Shown: piece by piece, positions 10,617 to 21,289 of the stretch
Layout of the letters: each line of letters begins with the position of its first letter
Position numbering within the stretch: position 1 is the stretch's first letter
DNA from: Nicotiana tabacum
Lineage: Eukaryota; Streptophyta; Magnoliopsida; Solanales; Solanaceae
Assembly (NCBI RefSeq): GCF_000715075.1
Contig: NC_134095.1
Span: 66,283,990 to 66,347,989, forward strand
Direction: 5' to 3'
DNA length: 64,000 nt
Translations under genes and position numbers: made by a program
The notes under the pieces: generated by a model
Seen by the model: the letters and a program-made list of their open reading frames with translations, nothing else
Databases searched by the model: none
Told to the model about the DNA's origin: nothing

Positions 10617-10828
10617 TTTTTCTTTTTTGGCTTCCAACCCGGTGTCCGGTACCCATATTGGAGTTCAAATAAATCCGAATTCGCACTGAAAAGTTCCGCA
10701 TTGGGGGGGGGGGGGGGGGTAAAAGCGCTTCCTAAAAAAGGCGATTCTGTACCCAGGGGCTTGAATCCCTAGACCTTTAGTTAAGGATGAAGGAGTACTT
10801 ACCATTCCACTACAACCCTTGTTGGTAG
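10617..10828 (-). mobile_element. tRNA-derived SINE, minus strand, with a 17-base G run
   Basis: On the minus strand the copy starts with a tRNA-like head holding an A-box-like TGTAGTGGAATGGTAAG (10798-10814) and a B box GGATTCAAGCCC (10757-10768). It then runs through AAGCGCTTTTAC, a C17 run (G17 at 10703-10719 on the plus strand), GGTACCGGACACCGGGTTGG and a short A-rich tail. This matches a Solanaceae SINE type I recognise. Possible diverged TSD: CATCGTTCATG (10607-10617) versus CATTGTTCAAT (10829-10839). Confidence 0.72.
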
Positions 10829-11239
10829 CATTGTTCAATCGCTCTCTTTAATTTCAAGTTAATTTATATATTTTATATTAGACTAGTATCATGTACTTCT
10901 CAAATTAAATTGAAAACTTTTAATTGTTGAATTACCACAAAAATAAAAATTATTTTTGAGCAGATACATCGTGCTAGGATTTGTTTTAAGATACTATTTC
11001 ATCCATGTGAAATATTTCTTTAGCATTAAACAAGCTTTAGTTTTGAGGAAACATGAATAAAGAAATAAAGAAATGACAACTAATTTTGTACAAGGAAAAA
11101 TGAAGCATAATAAAGAAAATGACAACTAATATCCTAAAAGGAAAAATGGAGATAGAAAGAAGCTAACGCGAGTCAAGAAGGCTTGTACTCGAAAGTTTTA
11201 GTGCTTGCTTATGATTGAAAAATATGGAAAAAGTATTGC
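10829..11239. other. AT-rich spacer, no recognised feature
   Basis: AT-rich sequence with duplicated short phrases such as AAAGAAATGACAACTAAT and AAAGAAAATGACAACTAAT (11061-11130). No ORF, RNA gene or transposon end could be supported. Confidence 0.4.
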
Positions 11240-11685
11240 TATTTATAGGGTGAAAATAGCATGGGCTAGCCAGTTTTCGGACTGATAATTGAAAAATAGC
11301 TAGCGTTTGCAAAATTATTGAAAAAGAACCACTATTTTGCTGCAACACGGAAAGTTCTAATATAATATACTGGAGATTAGTGCACCTGTATATGAACTTC
11401 AAGCATATTATGCTGGAACTCCAGCACACGGAAAGTTCCAGCATAATATACTGGAGATTGGAACACCTGTGTATGAACTTCTAGCATATTATGTTGGAAG
11501 TTCACACGAAAAAAATTCGAACTCTAGTATATTATGCTGGAATATTTCCTGGATTTTGAACAGTATTTTCGTTCATATTTATCTTTACATAAAAAGTGGC
11601 TAAATTTCGATTACTTTTGAAACTAAAATTATTTTTCAATTATCACTTATAAATCTGACTATTTTTGAATTTTGCCTATTTATAG
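11240..11685. mobile_element. Mutator-like MITE (428 bp) with 9-bp TSD TATTTATAG
   Basis: The element 11249-11676 lies between TATTTATAG at 11240-11248 and at 11677-11685. Its ends are inverted and imperfect: GATAATTGAAAAATA occurs at 11283-11297 and its inverse TATTTTTCAATTATC near 11630-11644. Inside are two roughly 79-bp direct repeats (about 11348-11426 and 11427-11505) with palindromic phrases such as AGCATATTATGCTGGA. A 9-bp TSD with inverted ends fits the Mutator superfamily. No transposase is encoded. I recognise the body as a common Solanaceae repeat. Confidence 0.72.
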
Positions 11686-11999
11686 CCTAAGGAAGGCCTC
11701 TACTCACAACAAGTGTTGTAGTTTCTTTTGCCATTTGTCTGGTTTTCTTCCATTTGACTAGTTTTTTTTTTTATTTTTCATAAACGTGTCTATGATCTTT
11801 CCTTCATAAAGCCTTTAGCTAATTTATTAGCCATTTGTCGTCAACCCATAATTCATGTAGTCAACAATTCCCTGCAGTATTTAAAAAAATAGAAATAAAA
11901 GGGTCAAAAAAAGGAATAATAAGATTTGATAGATTTGAATGGTTCAATTGTAATAGATTTTTACATAGCTATACTATCTTAGAAATTTGTTTACCTTCA

Positions 12000-13450
12000 G
12001 TAGTGTAGTGATCCGATCGGTCGTTTTGAACTTTAGCGCCCCGTTCGGTGGATTGAGGTCTTAAGTAGTTTCATATTATGTATTATGCCTTGCGTGTATG
12101 GTCGTTTTCGATTTTCGAGCGATTCAGGATTGATTTGGAAGAATTATTCTCATTTTAGATGCTTTAAATTGGAAGAGTTGACCAAGTTTGACTTTTGCAT
12201 ATTTGATCTCGGATCGGAGTTTTGATGGTTCCGTTAGGTCCGGATGTTAATTTTGGACTTAGGCGTATGCTCAGAATTGGATTCGAAAGTTCCTAAATTG
12301 ATTTGGCACTTTTTGGCGAAAGTTGGCAATTTGAAGGTTTTGAATTTTTATAAGTTTGACCATGATTTGACTTTATGGCTATCGGGTTTGTATTTTGATT
12401 TTGGGACTTGGAATAGGTCCGTTTTGTCATTTGGAACTTGTATGCAAAATTTGGTGTCATTCCGAGTTGATTTGATAGGAATCGGACGCATGGTTGAGTT
12501 TCTAGCAATTCTTGAGTTTTATTGTAATTTTCATGTGTTTTGGTGTCCGATTCATGGTTCCGAAAATTATTTTGGTGTTTTGATCGCGCGAGCCAGCGAG
12601 TTATTATGATATTTATGCACTTGTGTGGATGTATGGTGTGGATCTTCGGGAGGCTCCGGTGAGTGTCAGATGCGTACCAGAGAGTTTGAAAGAGAGGTTC
12701 ATATTTTTGCTATGTTCTCGCATTTGCGAGATCCTTCTCGCTTTTGCGATATTGGCCTAGGAGACCAGTTTTCGCATTTGCGGAACTAAGATTGCATTTG
12801 CGATGTTCTGGGTTTACATATGCGAACCCCTTATCGCATTTGCAATGGGGAGCTGGGGCTGGAGCAGGCCGCTTTTGTGATGGCTTTCTCGCATTTGCGA
12901 GCCTACTTGGTTCGCATTTGCAGACATATTGTCGCATTTGCGAGATTCTCAGGGCTGGGTCAGGCTTCGCTTTTGCGACGCTTGTGTCGCATTTGCGTAC
13001 CTCCAGTCGCAAATGCGATATCTGCAGCTGATTATATATAGTGTATTTCGGGACTTAGTCTTATTTTATCACATTTTGAACCCTAGACTTGATGGGAGGC
13101 GATTTTGAGGAAAGATTTTTATACCAAATTATTGGGTAAATAATTTTGTTTTATTTTTTATTACATAACATGATTGTTTATGTGATTTAACATCTAAATC
13201 ATGAGATTTGAAGAGAGTTTTTGTTGATTTTTGACTATGTTTTGAAAAATAAAAATTTGAGATTTGAGAGTCGAACTGGACTCGGATTTGAAAACTAAAT
13301 ACATATTTGGACTCGTGGGGTTATGAGTAGTCAAGATCTACCCTTCAATTCTGGTTTTGACCTGGGGATCCGGGGTTGACATTTGGAAAATTGTGTAAAG
13401 ATCTTAACATTATTTATTGAAACTAATCTTATGGTATGTGCTTTGCACGT
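12000..13450 (+). repeat. Ty3/gypsy LTR fragment, plus orientation
   Basis: This looks like the U3/R part of a large gypsy LTR in the orientation opposite to elements A and B. Phrases typical of such LTRs occur, such as AGTGATCCGATCGG at the left, TTTTGGTGTCCGATTCATGG, and a cluster of CGCATTTGCGA-type palindromes at 12712-13020. The inverse of that cluster is in the LTR of element A. No polypurine tract, primer site or coding domain is attached, so it is a solo LTR or a fragment. The right limit is uncertain. Confidence 0.5.
12712..13020 (+). repeat. CGCATTTGCGA palindrome array (plus-orientation LTR)
   Basis: About a dozen near-copies of TCGCATTTGCGA or TCGCTTTTGCGA in 300 bp, with 10-30 bp between copies. 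The cluster is much richer in CpG than its AT-rich surroundings. Apparent ORFs across it are a by-product of the repeat. The same motif type occurs at 32160-32380, 34620-34890 and 42430-42660. Confidence 0.75.
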
Positions 13451-13650
13451 GTATCCATATTAGTACATACATAATTTTCAAAAAAATCACGTAAATGTTA
13501 CTCGAATGCCAAAAAATCACGTAAATCACGCATCGTAGATATTTTTTTTTTTTTGTAATTTATGAGGACTTACGTGAGAATATCTTATGAAAAATATTAT
13601 TATTTCAATGACCTAAAAAACACAAAAGATTTGGGAATAAAAAGGTTGGA

Positions 13651-14610
13651 CCTATAGTTAGGGATGTACATAGGTTGGGTTGGTTCGGATTATACAATTA
13701 CCAAATCAAATCAATTGTGTCGGATTATTAAATCTAAAGACCAAACCAAACCAATAGAACTCGGGTTTTTCGCTCTCGGTTTTTCTCGGGTTTTCGTGTT
13801 ATTCGGGTTTTTTCGAGGTTTTTTTCCGGTAAAATCTTCGCAAAAATATATAAATTATGCTCAAAATATTTCTTTAGTCCTAATAAGATACAACTATATA
13901 AAGTATTTTCCAAGAAAATAATACAAAATATGAGATATGTCATGGCATTATCCGAAAATATTCAACAATAAAGACAATAAATATGTAACATAAATGCTGC
14001 TAATTAAAAAGCCATAATAAAAATAAACATAATCTTAGAGTAAGTCATGCTAAAATAAGTCGACTAATAAGGGAGTATTAAATACATAATTAAATGCTAA
14101 AGAAAAAATAAAAATAAGTTATGCATTTTATCTGAATTATTGCAAAACAAAAAATAGATATTCAATATATTCCTGTTCGTAGTATTGAATTAAATGTCTT
14201 TTGTTAGCATTAGTATTGATTTGATTTTGGTTTGTGCTTTTGTTAGCACTATTTAATTTACTAATGTTAATGGCTTTAAAACTTATTAGAACATTCAAAA
14301 GTTCTAAATCCAACCTTGAAATAATACCTCAAAAAAATAAAATTATGAAATCTTTTAAGAAATATTTATAAATTACATCACAATAAGTATATTTATATAT
14401 TAAATATATCTAAAATATCTATATATGTAATGTCGGGTTGGTTTGATTTCGGTTTGACTTTCTTTAGTTAAAACCAAACCAAACCAATTATGGTTGAGTT
14501 TTTTTTTTCCAATACCAAACCAAATCAAATCAATTATAGTCAGATTTTTTTTCTCGAATTATCGGGTTGGTGCGGTTTGTCGGTTTCATTTGTACACCCC
14601 TACCTATAGC
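13651..14610. mobile_element. hAT-like non-autonomous element (944 bp)
   Basis: The element 13659-14602 starts TAGGGATGTACA and ends TGTACACCCCTA, imperfect 12-bp terminal inverted repeats of the hAT type. It is flanked by CCTATAGT (13651-13658) and CCTATAGC (14603-14610), an 8-bp TSD with one change. Subterminal regions carry many short ACCAAACCAAACC/GGTTTGGTTT-type motifs in opposite orientation at the two ends (13690-13830 and 14430-14590). hAT transposases bind such subterminal repeats. The interior is AT-rich and has no transposase. Confidence 0.75.
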
Positions 14611-14689
14611 TCCCAAAAAATTGATGACAATATAAAATCTAAAAATGGGTGAATTAATCTTTTACAAAAAATAACTTAATATAGAAAAA

Positions 14690-15387
14690 CATAACGAAGC
14701 ATTGTTATTTATTGGACAGAATGCAAGAAAAGCAATACTGTCAAGTTATTTATAGTATATTTTATTTTCTACTATTCATCCTTAAAGATCCTGTAAAGAA
14801 ATACATAAAATTTATTATTTTTAATTTCGATATATAAATTTCAGTATCTTCTCTGTACTTCACTTATCTAATTGGATTTGCGCTTTAACATGTATAAGTT
14901 CAACAAAAAGTTTAAAGTACATTATATTTTATTATGACTATAATTAAATTATTTTCAAAATACAGTCATGTAATTTATAAACTTATTTATAGATAATTTT
15001 TTTTATTTGTCCTAATATATTTATAGGTTTGGTTTACGATGTTAGGAGACTTAAATAGTTTTCAATCTAAAATTATAAAGTTTAAAAATGACTACAGTTG
15101 ATATTTACGATAAATAATTAAATATAAAAATAATAGTGAGGCTATCATTTGACAGACTGAATGCAAGAAAGAAGAAAAAAAGAAAGAAAAATGATAACTT
15201 ATTTATAAAACATTTTATTAATTACTATTTCATACTTGAATTTCTCAGGAAGAAATACTATTTATTACTGTTAATTCTGATATATAAATTTCAGTATTTC
15301 TAATCTATGAATTTGTTCTTTAGCTTGTATAAGTTCAACAAAATATTTAAAATATACTATAGTTTATTATTACTACAATTATAATTA
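14690..15387. repeat. Diverged tandem duplication, first copy and first part of second copy
   Basis: Copy 1 (about 14700-15080) and copy 2 (about 15140-15387, continuing at 16386-16500) share phrases in the same order: GAATGCAAGAAA, GATATATAAATTTCAGTAT, TGTATAAGTTCAACAAAA, ACTTATTTATAGATAATTTT and TTTATAGGTTTGGTTT. Copy 2 is split by the element at 15397-16376, so copy 1 preserves a paralogous empty site. No coding potential. Confidence 0.7.
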
Positions 15388-16385
15388 TTTTAAAAAGACG
15401 AAATATATAAACGACCATTTAAGTTGTCCCCGCAACCAATCGAAGCCTATTTTCATTTAGACACTTCTAATCAATAGAACTGTGACTTTTGAATACCCTT
15501 CATTGACCTGGCAGATGGGTGTATTCTGCCAAAACTTTTAGCACGTGAGTGTCTTTTTGTGGCCTAGAACACTTTTCTCTTTCCCCCCTTCCATGGCCAA
15601 CGGACCCTCTCCTTATCCACCATTCATGCACCATTTTATATATGTAAACACAACCAAAAACACCACTAAACTCTATTCACTGCAACCTTAATCATTAGAC
15701 CTACTTCAAAGTCAAAAGTCTTTAAAAAAATAAAAATTGAAGCTGAAAATTAAAAATATTTTGACTTGCACTCTTTCTTAGCAGAATATATGGAGATTTC
15801 ACTCTTTGTCAGCGAAACAATTCTGGCTTACACGCCATTTTTTTTGTCTCAGATGAGTTGTGTATTTCAATAGCAAAAAAAGTAACTAAATAAAAAAAAA
15901 AAATGAATAAAAAGAAATGGGTTGTTGTTGTTTTGTTTGAATTACAAAATAAATTCTTGAATAAATAGTCATCGTAGTGACAAGCTCAAGACAAAAGAGA
16001 AGTGAGGTGGGAGTTGGGGGGTGGGGCATAGAGTTTGGACGAAGGGTGAGAGATCCTCTTTTCTTTTCAAATTAAATATGGTTTTGTTTTAGCTTTTTAT
16101 TTACACGTGTGGGCTTGTCATTACTAACTTTGACGCATTTTATTACTTTTTTTTTGTTTTCATTAATTTTAATTCTTATTGTTAGCCACGTGTCAAATAT
16201 TAATTGGTTCTTAAAATAGTCTTCGAATGTGTATTACACGCTGTGTGGGTTGATTGAATCGGGCATTTATTTGATACACTTCACCGTCACTTGAAATGTC
16301 TAACAGGAAATAGGCTCAATTGATGAGTTTAATTGATCATTGGGACAACTTAAAGGGGTCATTTATGTATTTCGCCTTTTAAAAA
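15388..16385. mobile_element. Mutator-like non-autonomous element (980 bp), 9-bp TSD
   Basis: The element 15397-16376 is flanked by TTTTAAAAA at 15388-15396 and 16377-16385. The terminal inverted repeats are long (about 70-80 bp) and imperfect: left GACGAAATATATAAACGACC with TTTAAGTTGTCCCC and GCCTATTTTCATTTAGACA; right, read inverted, GGCGAAATACATAAATGACC with TTTAAGTTGTCCC and GCCTATTTCCTGTTAGACA. A 9-bp TSD and long TIRs are characteristic of Mutator-like elements. The duplicated flank at about 14940-14960 (ATTATTTTCAAAATACAG) gives the unoccupied site. No transposase ORF is present. Confidence 0.82.
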
Positions 16386-16659
16386 TATAGCCTTGTCTTT
16401 AATAAACTTATTTATAGATAATTTTTTACCCGTTCTAATATGTTTATAGGTTTGGTTTGTAGGACACTTCAATAGTTTTGGACTTAAAATTATATCTAAT
16501 CTTTTATTGGTAAATTTCAATATATTCATTTTAACTTATGGTCTATCAATGGATCTTTTCATTTGAATTTCATTGCATAAATCACTTTCTTAAAGATTTA
16601 TCATCTTGTGTTGTAAAGTGAATAGTGAATACTTTTTTGAAATATTTACACAAGGAGTA
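16386..16659. other. Remainder of the duplicated AT-rich block
   Basis: Continues the second copy of the duplicated segment (to about 16500), then AT-rich sequence without a recognised feature up to the target site of the LINE. Confidence 0.4.
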
Positions 16660-17028
16660 CTATTTGTAAAACAACAACAACAACAACAACAACAACGACC
16701 CAGTATAATCCCACAAATGGGGTCTGGGGAGGGTAATATGTACGCAAACCTTACCCCTACCCCGAAGGGTAGAGAGGCTGTTTCCAGAAGACCCTCGGCT
16801 CAAAAAAAGCAACAGGAGACGATATATTAGTACCATAAAAATGCATAATAAAATAACAGCAATATAGGAGATATGAAATACAGAATACGAAATACGAAAT
16901 AGATGGCTGGTATAGTAAAAACTAGCAGGTAAAGCCCTGCATCAATAGACGACCAATGACATTCTTAGTCTAACTCCTAACTGGCTAGTCTCACTCTATT
17001 GTGCTGTAGAAATATTCACAATTTTCCC

Positions 17029-17403
17029 CTAACCTACAACCTTAATGCTCGACCTCCATAATTCCCTGTCAAGGACCATGTCCTCAGTAATCCTAAGTCG
17101 CGCCATGTCCTGTCTGATCACCTCTCCCCAATACTTCTTAGGTTGCCCTCTACCTCTCCGCGTGCCCACTACAGCCAGTCGCTCACACCTCCTCACCGGT
17201 GCATCAGTGCTCCTCCTCTGAATGTGCCCGAACCATCTGAGTCTTACTTCCCGCATCTTGTCCTCCATGGGGGCCACACCCACCTTCTCTCGAATATCTT
17301 CATTCCTAATCTTATCCATCCTTGTAGGCCCGCACATCCACCTCAACATCCTCATCTCTGCTACTTTCATCTTCTGGATGTGTGAGTTCTTTACCGGCAA
17401 CAT
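17029..17403 (-). pseudogene. LINE RT C-terminal domain
   Basis: Continues the LINE ORF in another frame. [24 protein letters not shown] and GRGQPKKYW are the conserved C-terminal segment found downstream of RTE-type RT in many plants. It ends at 17029, about 350 bp before the repeat tail, which leaves a short 3' UTR (16696-17028) containing a GGTAGGGGTAAGG-type conserved end. Confidence 0.85.
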
Positions 17404-17513
17404 TCAGTTCCATATAACATTGCAGGCCAAATCACTGCTCTATAAAACTTACCTTTTAGTAACGGTGGCACTTTCTTGTCACACAAGACTCCCGACGCTA
17501 ACCTCCACTTCAT

Positions 17514-18480
17514 CTACCCCACCCCTATACGGTGTGTGACATCCTCGTCAATCTCCCCGATCCCCTGAATAACCGATCCAAGGTACTTGAAACTACCCCT
17601 CTTGGGAATGACTTGAGAGTCAAGCCTCACTTCAACTCCCGCTTCCGTCGGCTCAACCCCAAATTTGCACTCGAGGTATTCCGTCTTCATCCTGCTCAAC
17701 TTGAAACCTTTAGACTCAAGAGCATGTCTCCAAATCTCTAGCCTCTCATTGACGCCGCCTCGTGTCTCGTTAATTAGAATAATGTCATCAGCAAATAGCA
17801 TGCACCATGGCACCTCCCCTTGAATATGATGAGTCAGTGCATCCATCACCAGGGCAAATAAGAATGGGCTGAGCGCAGACCCTTGGTGCAACCCCGTAAT
17901 AACTGGAAAGTGTTCAAAGTCGCCTCCTACTGTCCTAACCCGAGTCTTAGCTCCAGCATACATGTCTTTAATCACCCTAATATAGTCAACCAGGACCCCT
18001 TTATCCTCTAAGCAGCTCCATAAGACCTCCCTAGGAACCATATCGTATGCTTTCTCCAGATCAATAAACACCATGTGGAGATCCTTCTTCCTATCCCTGT
18101 ACTGTTCCACCATCCTCCTAATAAGGTGGATAGCTTCTATGGTAGATTGCCCCGACATGAACCCAAACTGGTTGTCTGAAATAGACACCGTCCTTCGCAC
18201 TCTTATTTCTACCACTCTTTCCCAAACTTTCATGGTATGACTTAGTAATTTGATGCCCCTATAGCTGTTACAGCTCTGGACATCACCTTTGTTCTTATAC
18301 AACGGAACCATTGTACTCCACCTCCACTCTTTAGGCATCCTATTAGTCTTGAATATAACACTAAACAATCTAGTAAGCCATTCCAAGTCTGCTCTACCCA
18401 CACACCTCCAAAGTTCAACCGGAATTTCGTCTGGCCCGGTAACTCTGCCCCTCTCATCTTACGCATTGCCTCCATGACTT
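17514..18480 (-). pseudogene. LINE reverse transcriptase
   Basis: Non-LTR RT motifs in order: [60 protein letters not shown] (first catalytic Asp) and [18 protein letters not shown]. The FADDIILI catalytic box follows, then the Leu-rich thumb [16 protein letters not shown] and YLGSVIQ. A frameshift near 18440 separates MRKMRGAE from the main frame, and another near 17510 separates the C-terminal part. The polymerase core from 17514 to 18401 is still open. Confidence 0.92.
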
Positions 18481-18660
18481 CATCGATCTCAATGTCCCTA
18501 CAATTACTTAATTAATGGGGACTGTCGGCATTCCTCAATTCCCCAAGTATAATATCCTGATCCCCTTCTTCACTTAGAAGTTTATGAAAGTAGGTCTGCC
18601 ACCTCCTCTTAATCTGGTCATCTCCCATCAAAACTTTGTCGTCATCATCTTTTATGCACC

Positions 18661-19390
18661 TCACTTGGTCCAGATCCCGCGTTGTCCTCTTTCTCTCACC
18701 TTAGCGAGCCGGAATAACTTCTTCTCCCCACCTTTGTTCCTTAGTTCCTCATACAGACGAGCAAAAGCTATCGTCTTAGCCTCTGTCACTGCCATCTTCG
18801 CCTCCTTCCTAGCAACCTTATACCTTTCACTGTTCGCTCTCTTCTCCTCCTCGTCAGTGCTCCCTACTAACCGCAGGTAAGCCGCCTTCTTTGCTTCCAC
18901 TTTACCTTGGACAACTGCATTCCACCACCAATCTCCTTTGTGGCCACCATTGTGGCCCGTAGATATCCCTAACACCTCTCTCGCCGCCTTTCTTATACAG
19001 TCCGCCATCGTCGACCACATTGTGTTTGCGTCCCCACTACTTCTCCAAGCTTCCATTGCCGATAACCTTCCTTCCAATTCCTTAGCTTTATCCTTAGTTA
19101 AGGTGCCCCACCTAATCCTGGGGCGTCCTTGTACTGACCTCTTCTTCCTCCTTATCATAATACAAATGTCCATCACCAAAAGCCTATGCTGCGTTGAGAG
19201 GGTCTCACCTGGGATAACCTTGCAGTCCTCGCACAACCTTCTGTCGCATCTCCTGAGGAGGAGATAGTCAATCTGAGTCTTCGCCACCGAAATTTGGTAA
19301 GTAACCAAATGATCATCCCGCTTCGTAAAACTTGAGTTCGCAATGACTAGATCGAAAGCCTTGGCAAAGTCCAACAGCGAAATGCCCCCT
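18661..19390 (-). pseudogene. LINE endonuclease C-terminal part and linker
   Basis: The reading frame on the minus strand starts at the truncation point. [17 protein letters not shown] and [13 protein letters not shown] are the core of an exonuclease-endonuclease-phosphatase domain; HRLLVMD corresponds to its final SDH-type catalytic motif, with Ser-Asp replaced by Thr-Gln here. A basic linker with Trp-rich WWWNAVV follows. The frame stops at 18661. The N-terminal half, with the other catalytic residues, is lost with the 5' truncation. Confidence 0.85.
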
Positions 19391-19415
19391 TCGTAAAGAG
19401 CTATTTGTAAAACAA

Positions 19416-19649
19416 TTTAATGAATAAGGAGTTCTAAGTTCTAACTGCACAAAACTTTATTTGCTTCCTATGTATTCTATTTCAATTAATTTCATTTTCT
19501 ATGTTTTACCAAAATAACAAAATTATGAAGAATTAATCGGCAATGATTCTATAACAAAGACAAAACTCCTAAACCTAAAAAGAGTTTTAAGTACACGCTA
19601 AGGTTCCTACTTTGATTTGCTGGTATTTTCATTTATAAATATGGTATAT
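19416..19649. other. Spacer between the LINE and copia element E
   Basis: AT-rich unique sequence ending in the TATAT target site of element E. Nothing recognised. Confidence 0.5.
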
Positions 19650-20559
19650 TGTTGGATTTTGTTTAATAACAAAAGAACGGTGAATGGAAAATGGTGGGAA
19701 AGAAATGGAGGGAAGTGAAATTTTGAATGAGTTCACTAATGCACTTTGTCCCTTATTGGTAGAAAGAAAGAAAGTCTTGGTGTTTATATAGAGAAGCTCA
19801 TCTTTTAGCTCTTAAAGAGCTAATAAGAAGGCAAACCTCGCGCCGTCGTCATCGTCGCTCGACTTCGGCTTTGGCTTCGGCTTCGGCTTCGGATTTGTCA
19901 AAGATTGATTGATTAATCTTTTTGGACAAAATTCTTTTCAATTATTTAATTAAATTAATTAAAGAAAATTCAATCCGAAATAACCAATGACCCGCGACCC
20001 AGTCCGGTCCGGCCCATTTTCTTTCCCGGATTACTTTAAATTCGATTAAATTTCCCGCAAAATTTTCCAACAGCCATGACTGTTCTAAAAGGTTGCAAAC
20101 CTCTTCAGAGTGTCACACCTGTTCCAACAGCCATGACTGTTCTGAAAGGTTGCAAACCTCTTCAGAAACATCACCAAGTTGGCTATAAATAGACCTTCAA
20201 ATCCCAGAATATTTACTTACGAATTTTTTTGAATCTTCTTCTTCTGCACAAAATATTCCAGTGTGTTTTACGACCATTGAGTGGTTCGCCGATCACCAGA
20301 GTTTTAGGTACCGATACACTGGTGAGTTAAATCGTTCTATCCTGGGAGGATATATTCCAAAACCTCGGGTACTTGAGGGGAATAATTTTCTTAAGGACAC
20401 ACTGTGTATTCAGTGGGCTCGATTTGTTCCTACAACGTTTTTCCAGAATTTATTTTGAAGAAGTTTTCTGTTTTCGGAATTTAATTTCTACTAACTTTCT
20501 GTTTCTGTTTTCAGAAAGATTATTACTTAATATATTTACTGCAATACAGATTCATAACA
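19650..20559 (+). repeat. 5' LTR of copia element E (910 bp)
   Basis: Defined by comparison with the right LTR. Contains a GGCTTC microsatellite (about 19866-19894), two 45-bp direct copies of CCAACAGCCATGACTGTTC..TTCAGA (20065-20109 and 20122-20166), and a TATA-like CTATAAATA at 20183-20191. A small ORF downstream of the TATA box is present in both LTRs but is not recognised. The sequence directly after the LTR (20560 on) does not show the usual initiator-Met primer site TGGTATCAGAGC. Confidence 0.92.
20183..20191 (+). promoter_or_regulatory. Putative TATA box of copia E LTR
   Basis: CTATAAATA follows two 45-bp direct repeats that could act as upstream elements. It is duplicated in the right LTR near 25295-25303. 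Transcription would begin about 30 bp downstream. Confidence 0.5.
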
Positions 20560-21289
20560 ATCTTAAGGAAATTATCATTCAAATGACACCGTAAAGTATG
20601 GTTGTCGATCACGTTGAATCTAAGTGTGAAACGGTGCATCGAAGAGATAATCAAGTCATGTTTGACTTGAGTTGTTATATGAATTAATTATTCTAATGAA
20701 TAATTATAATACCAAAGACTAGTGATGTGAACTTGTGAAGCCAATGGGTTCAACCAGATTGGAAGGAATCTGGGCGCTGATATCATTAAAAGTGGATCAA
20801 AGTTTCTTATTTAATTCCACAACCCACTGGTTCAAAAGAAAGGGTACATATATGAATATTGAACATTGTGAACGTGGCTTCAATATTGTGTATTCACTGG
20901 TTGGAATGCAAAAATGATGCAGCAGTTGCGTTATTTAACTTGCACATCATCATACGATTTGCATCGTTCTGGTAAACCGAAAGTGACAACAGAAATCGTG
21001 TATATATTTGCATGCTGTGATAATTGGGAATAACATAAAAGAATTACTTTGTTATTCAGTTTACCAAATATAATCGATTGATTGGTATACTATTTGGCAG
21101 TATGCATGAAATATGTGGAAAAATATTTTCAAGGTGTGTAAGATGTGAATTAGACTTACAGTAATACTTGAAGTATCTTGACATCATGAATATACTATAT
21201 ATTAAGATGAACATATATGTGTTTGATTAGAGAAAGAGATCAAACTGTTTAAAGTTTTATAATGGTTTAGTTGGAAAACCATTTGGAAA

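Larger units (their letters stand above)
16660..19415 (-). mobile_element. 5'-truncated RTE-type LINE, 15-bp TSD
   Basis: The element runs from its 3' tail (GTT/TTG repeats, near 16675-16695 as CAACAACAA on the plus strand) to its truncated 5' end at about 19400. Both sides carry CTATTTGTAAAACAA (16660-16674 and 19401-19415), a perfect 15-bp TSD produced by target-primed reverse transcription. A (TTG)n tail instead of poly(A), together with endonuclease-RT coding, fits the RTE clade described in Solanaceae, whose 3' end is shared with the tobacco TS SINE. About 2.7 kb remain. The endonuclease N-terminus is missing and the ORF is broken by frameshifts. Confidence 0.9.

Noticed and set aside
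10740..10828. Possible tRNA gene on the minus strand (A and B boxes)
   Set aside because: The tRNA-like head continues into a SINE body and tail; it is not a tRNA gene.
12744..13031. Overlapping ORFs of 70-100 codons on both strands, rich in repeated Cys/His/Arg phrases
   Set aside because: They read through the CGCATTTGCGA repeat array; the repeat keeps several frames open. No known domain.
20261..20458. 65-codon ORF present in both LTRs of element E
   Set aside because: The LTRs are almost identical by recent duplication, so conservation is not evidence of coding; no recognised domain.
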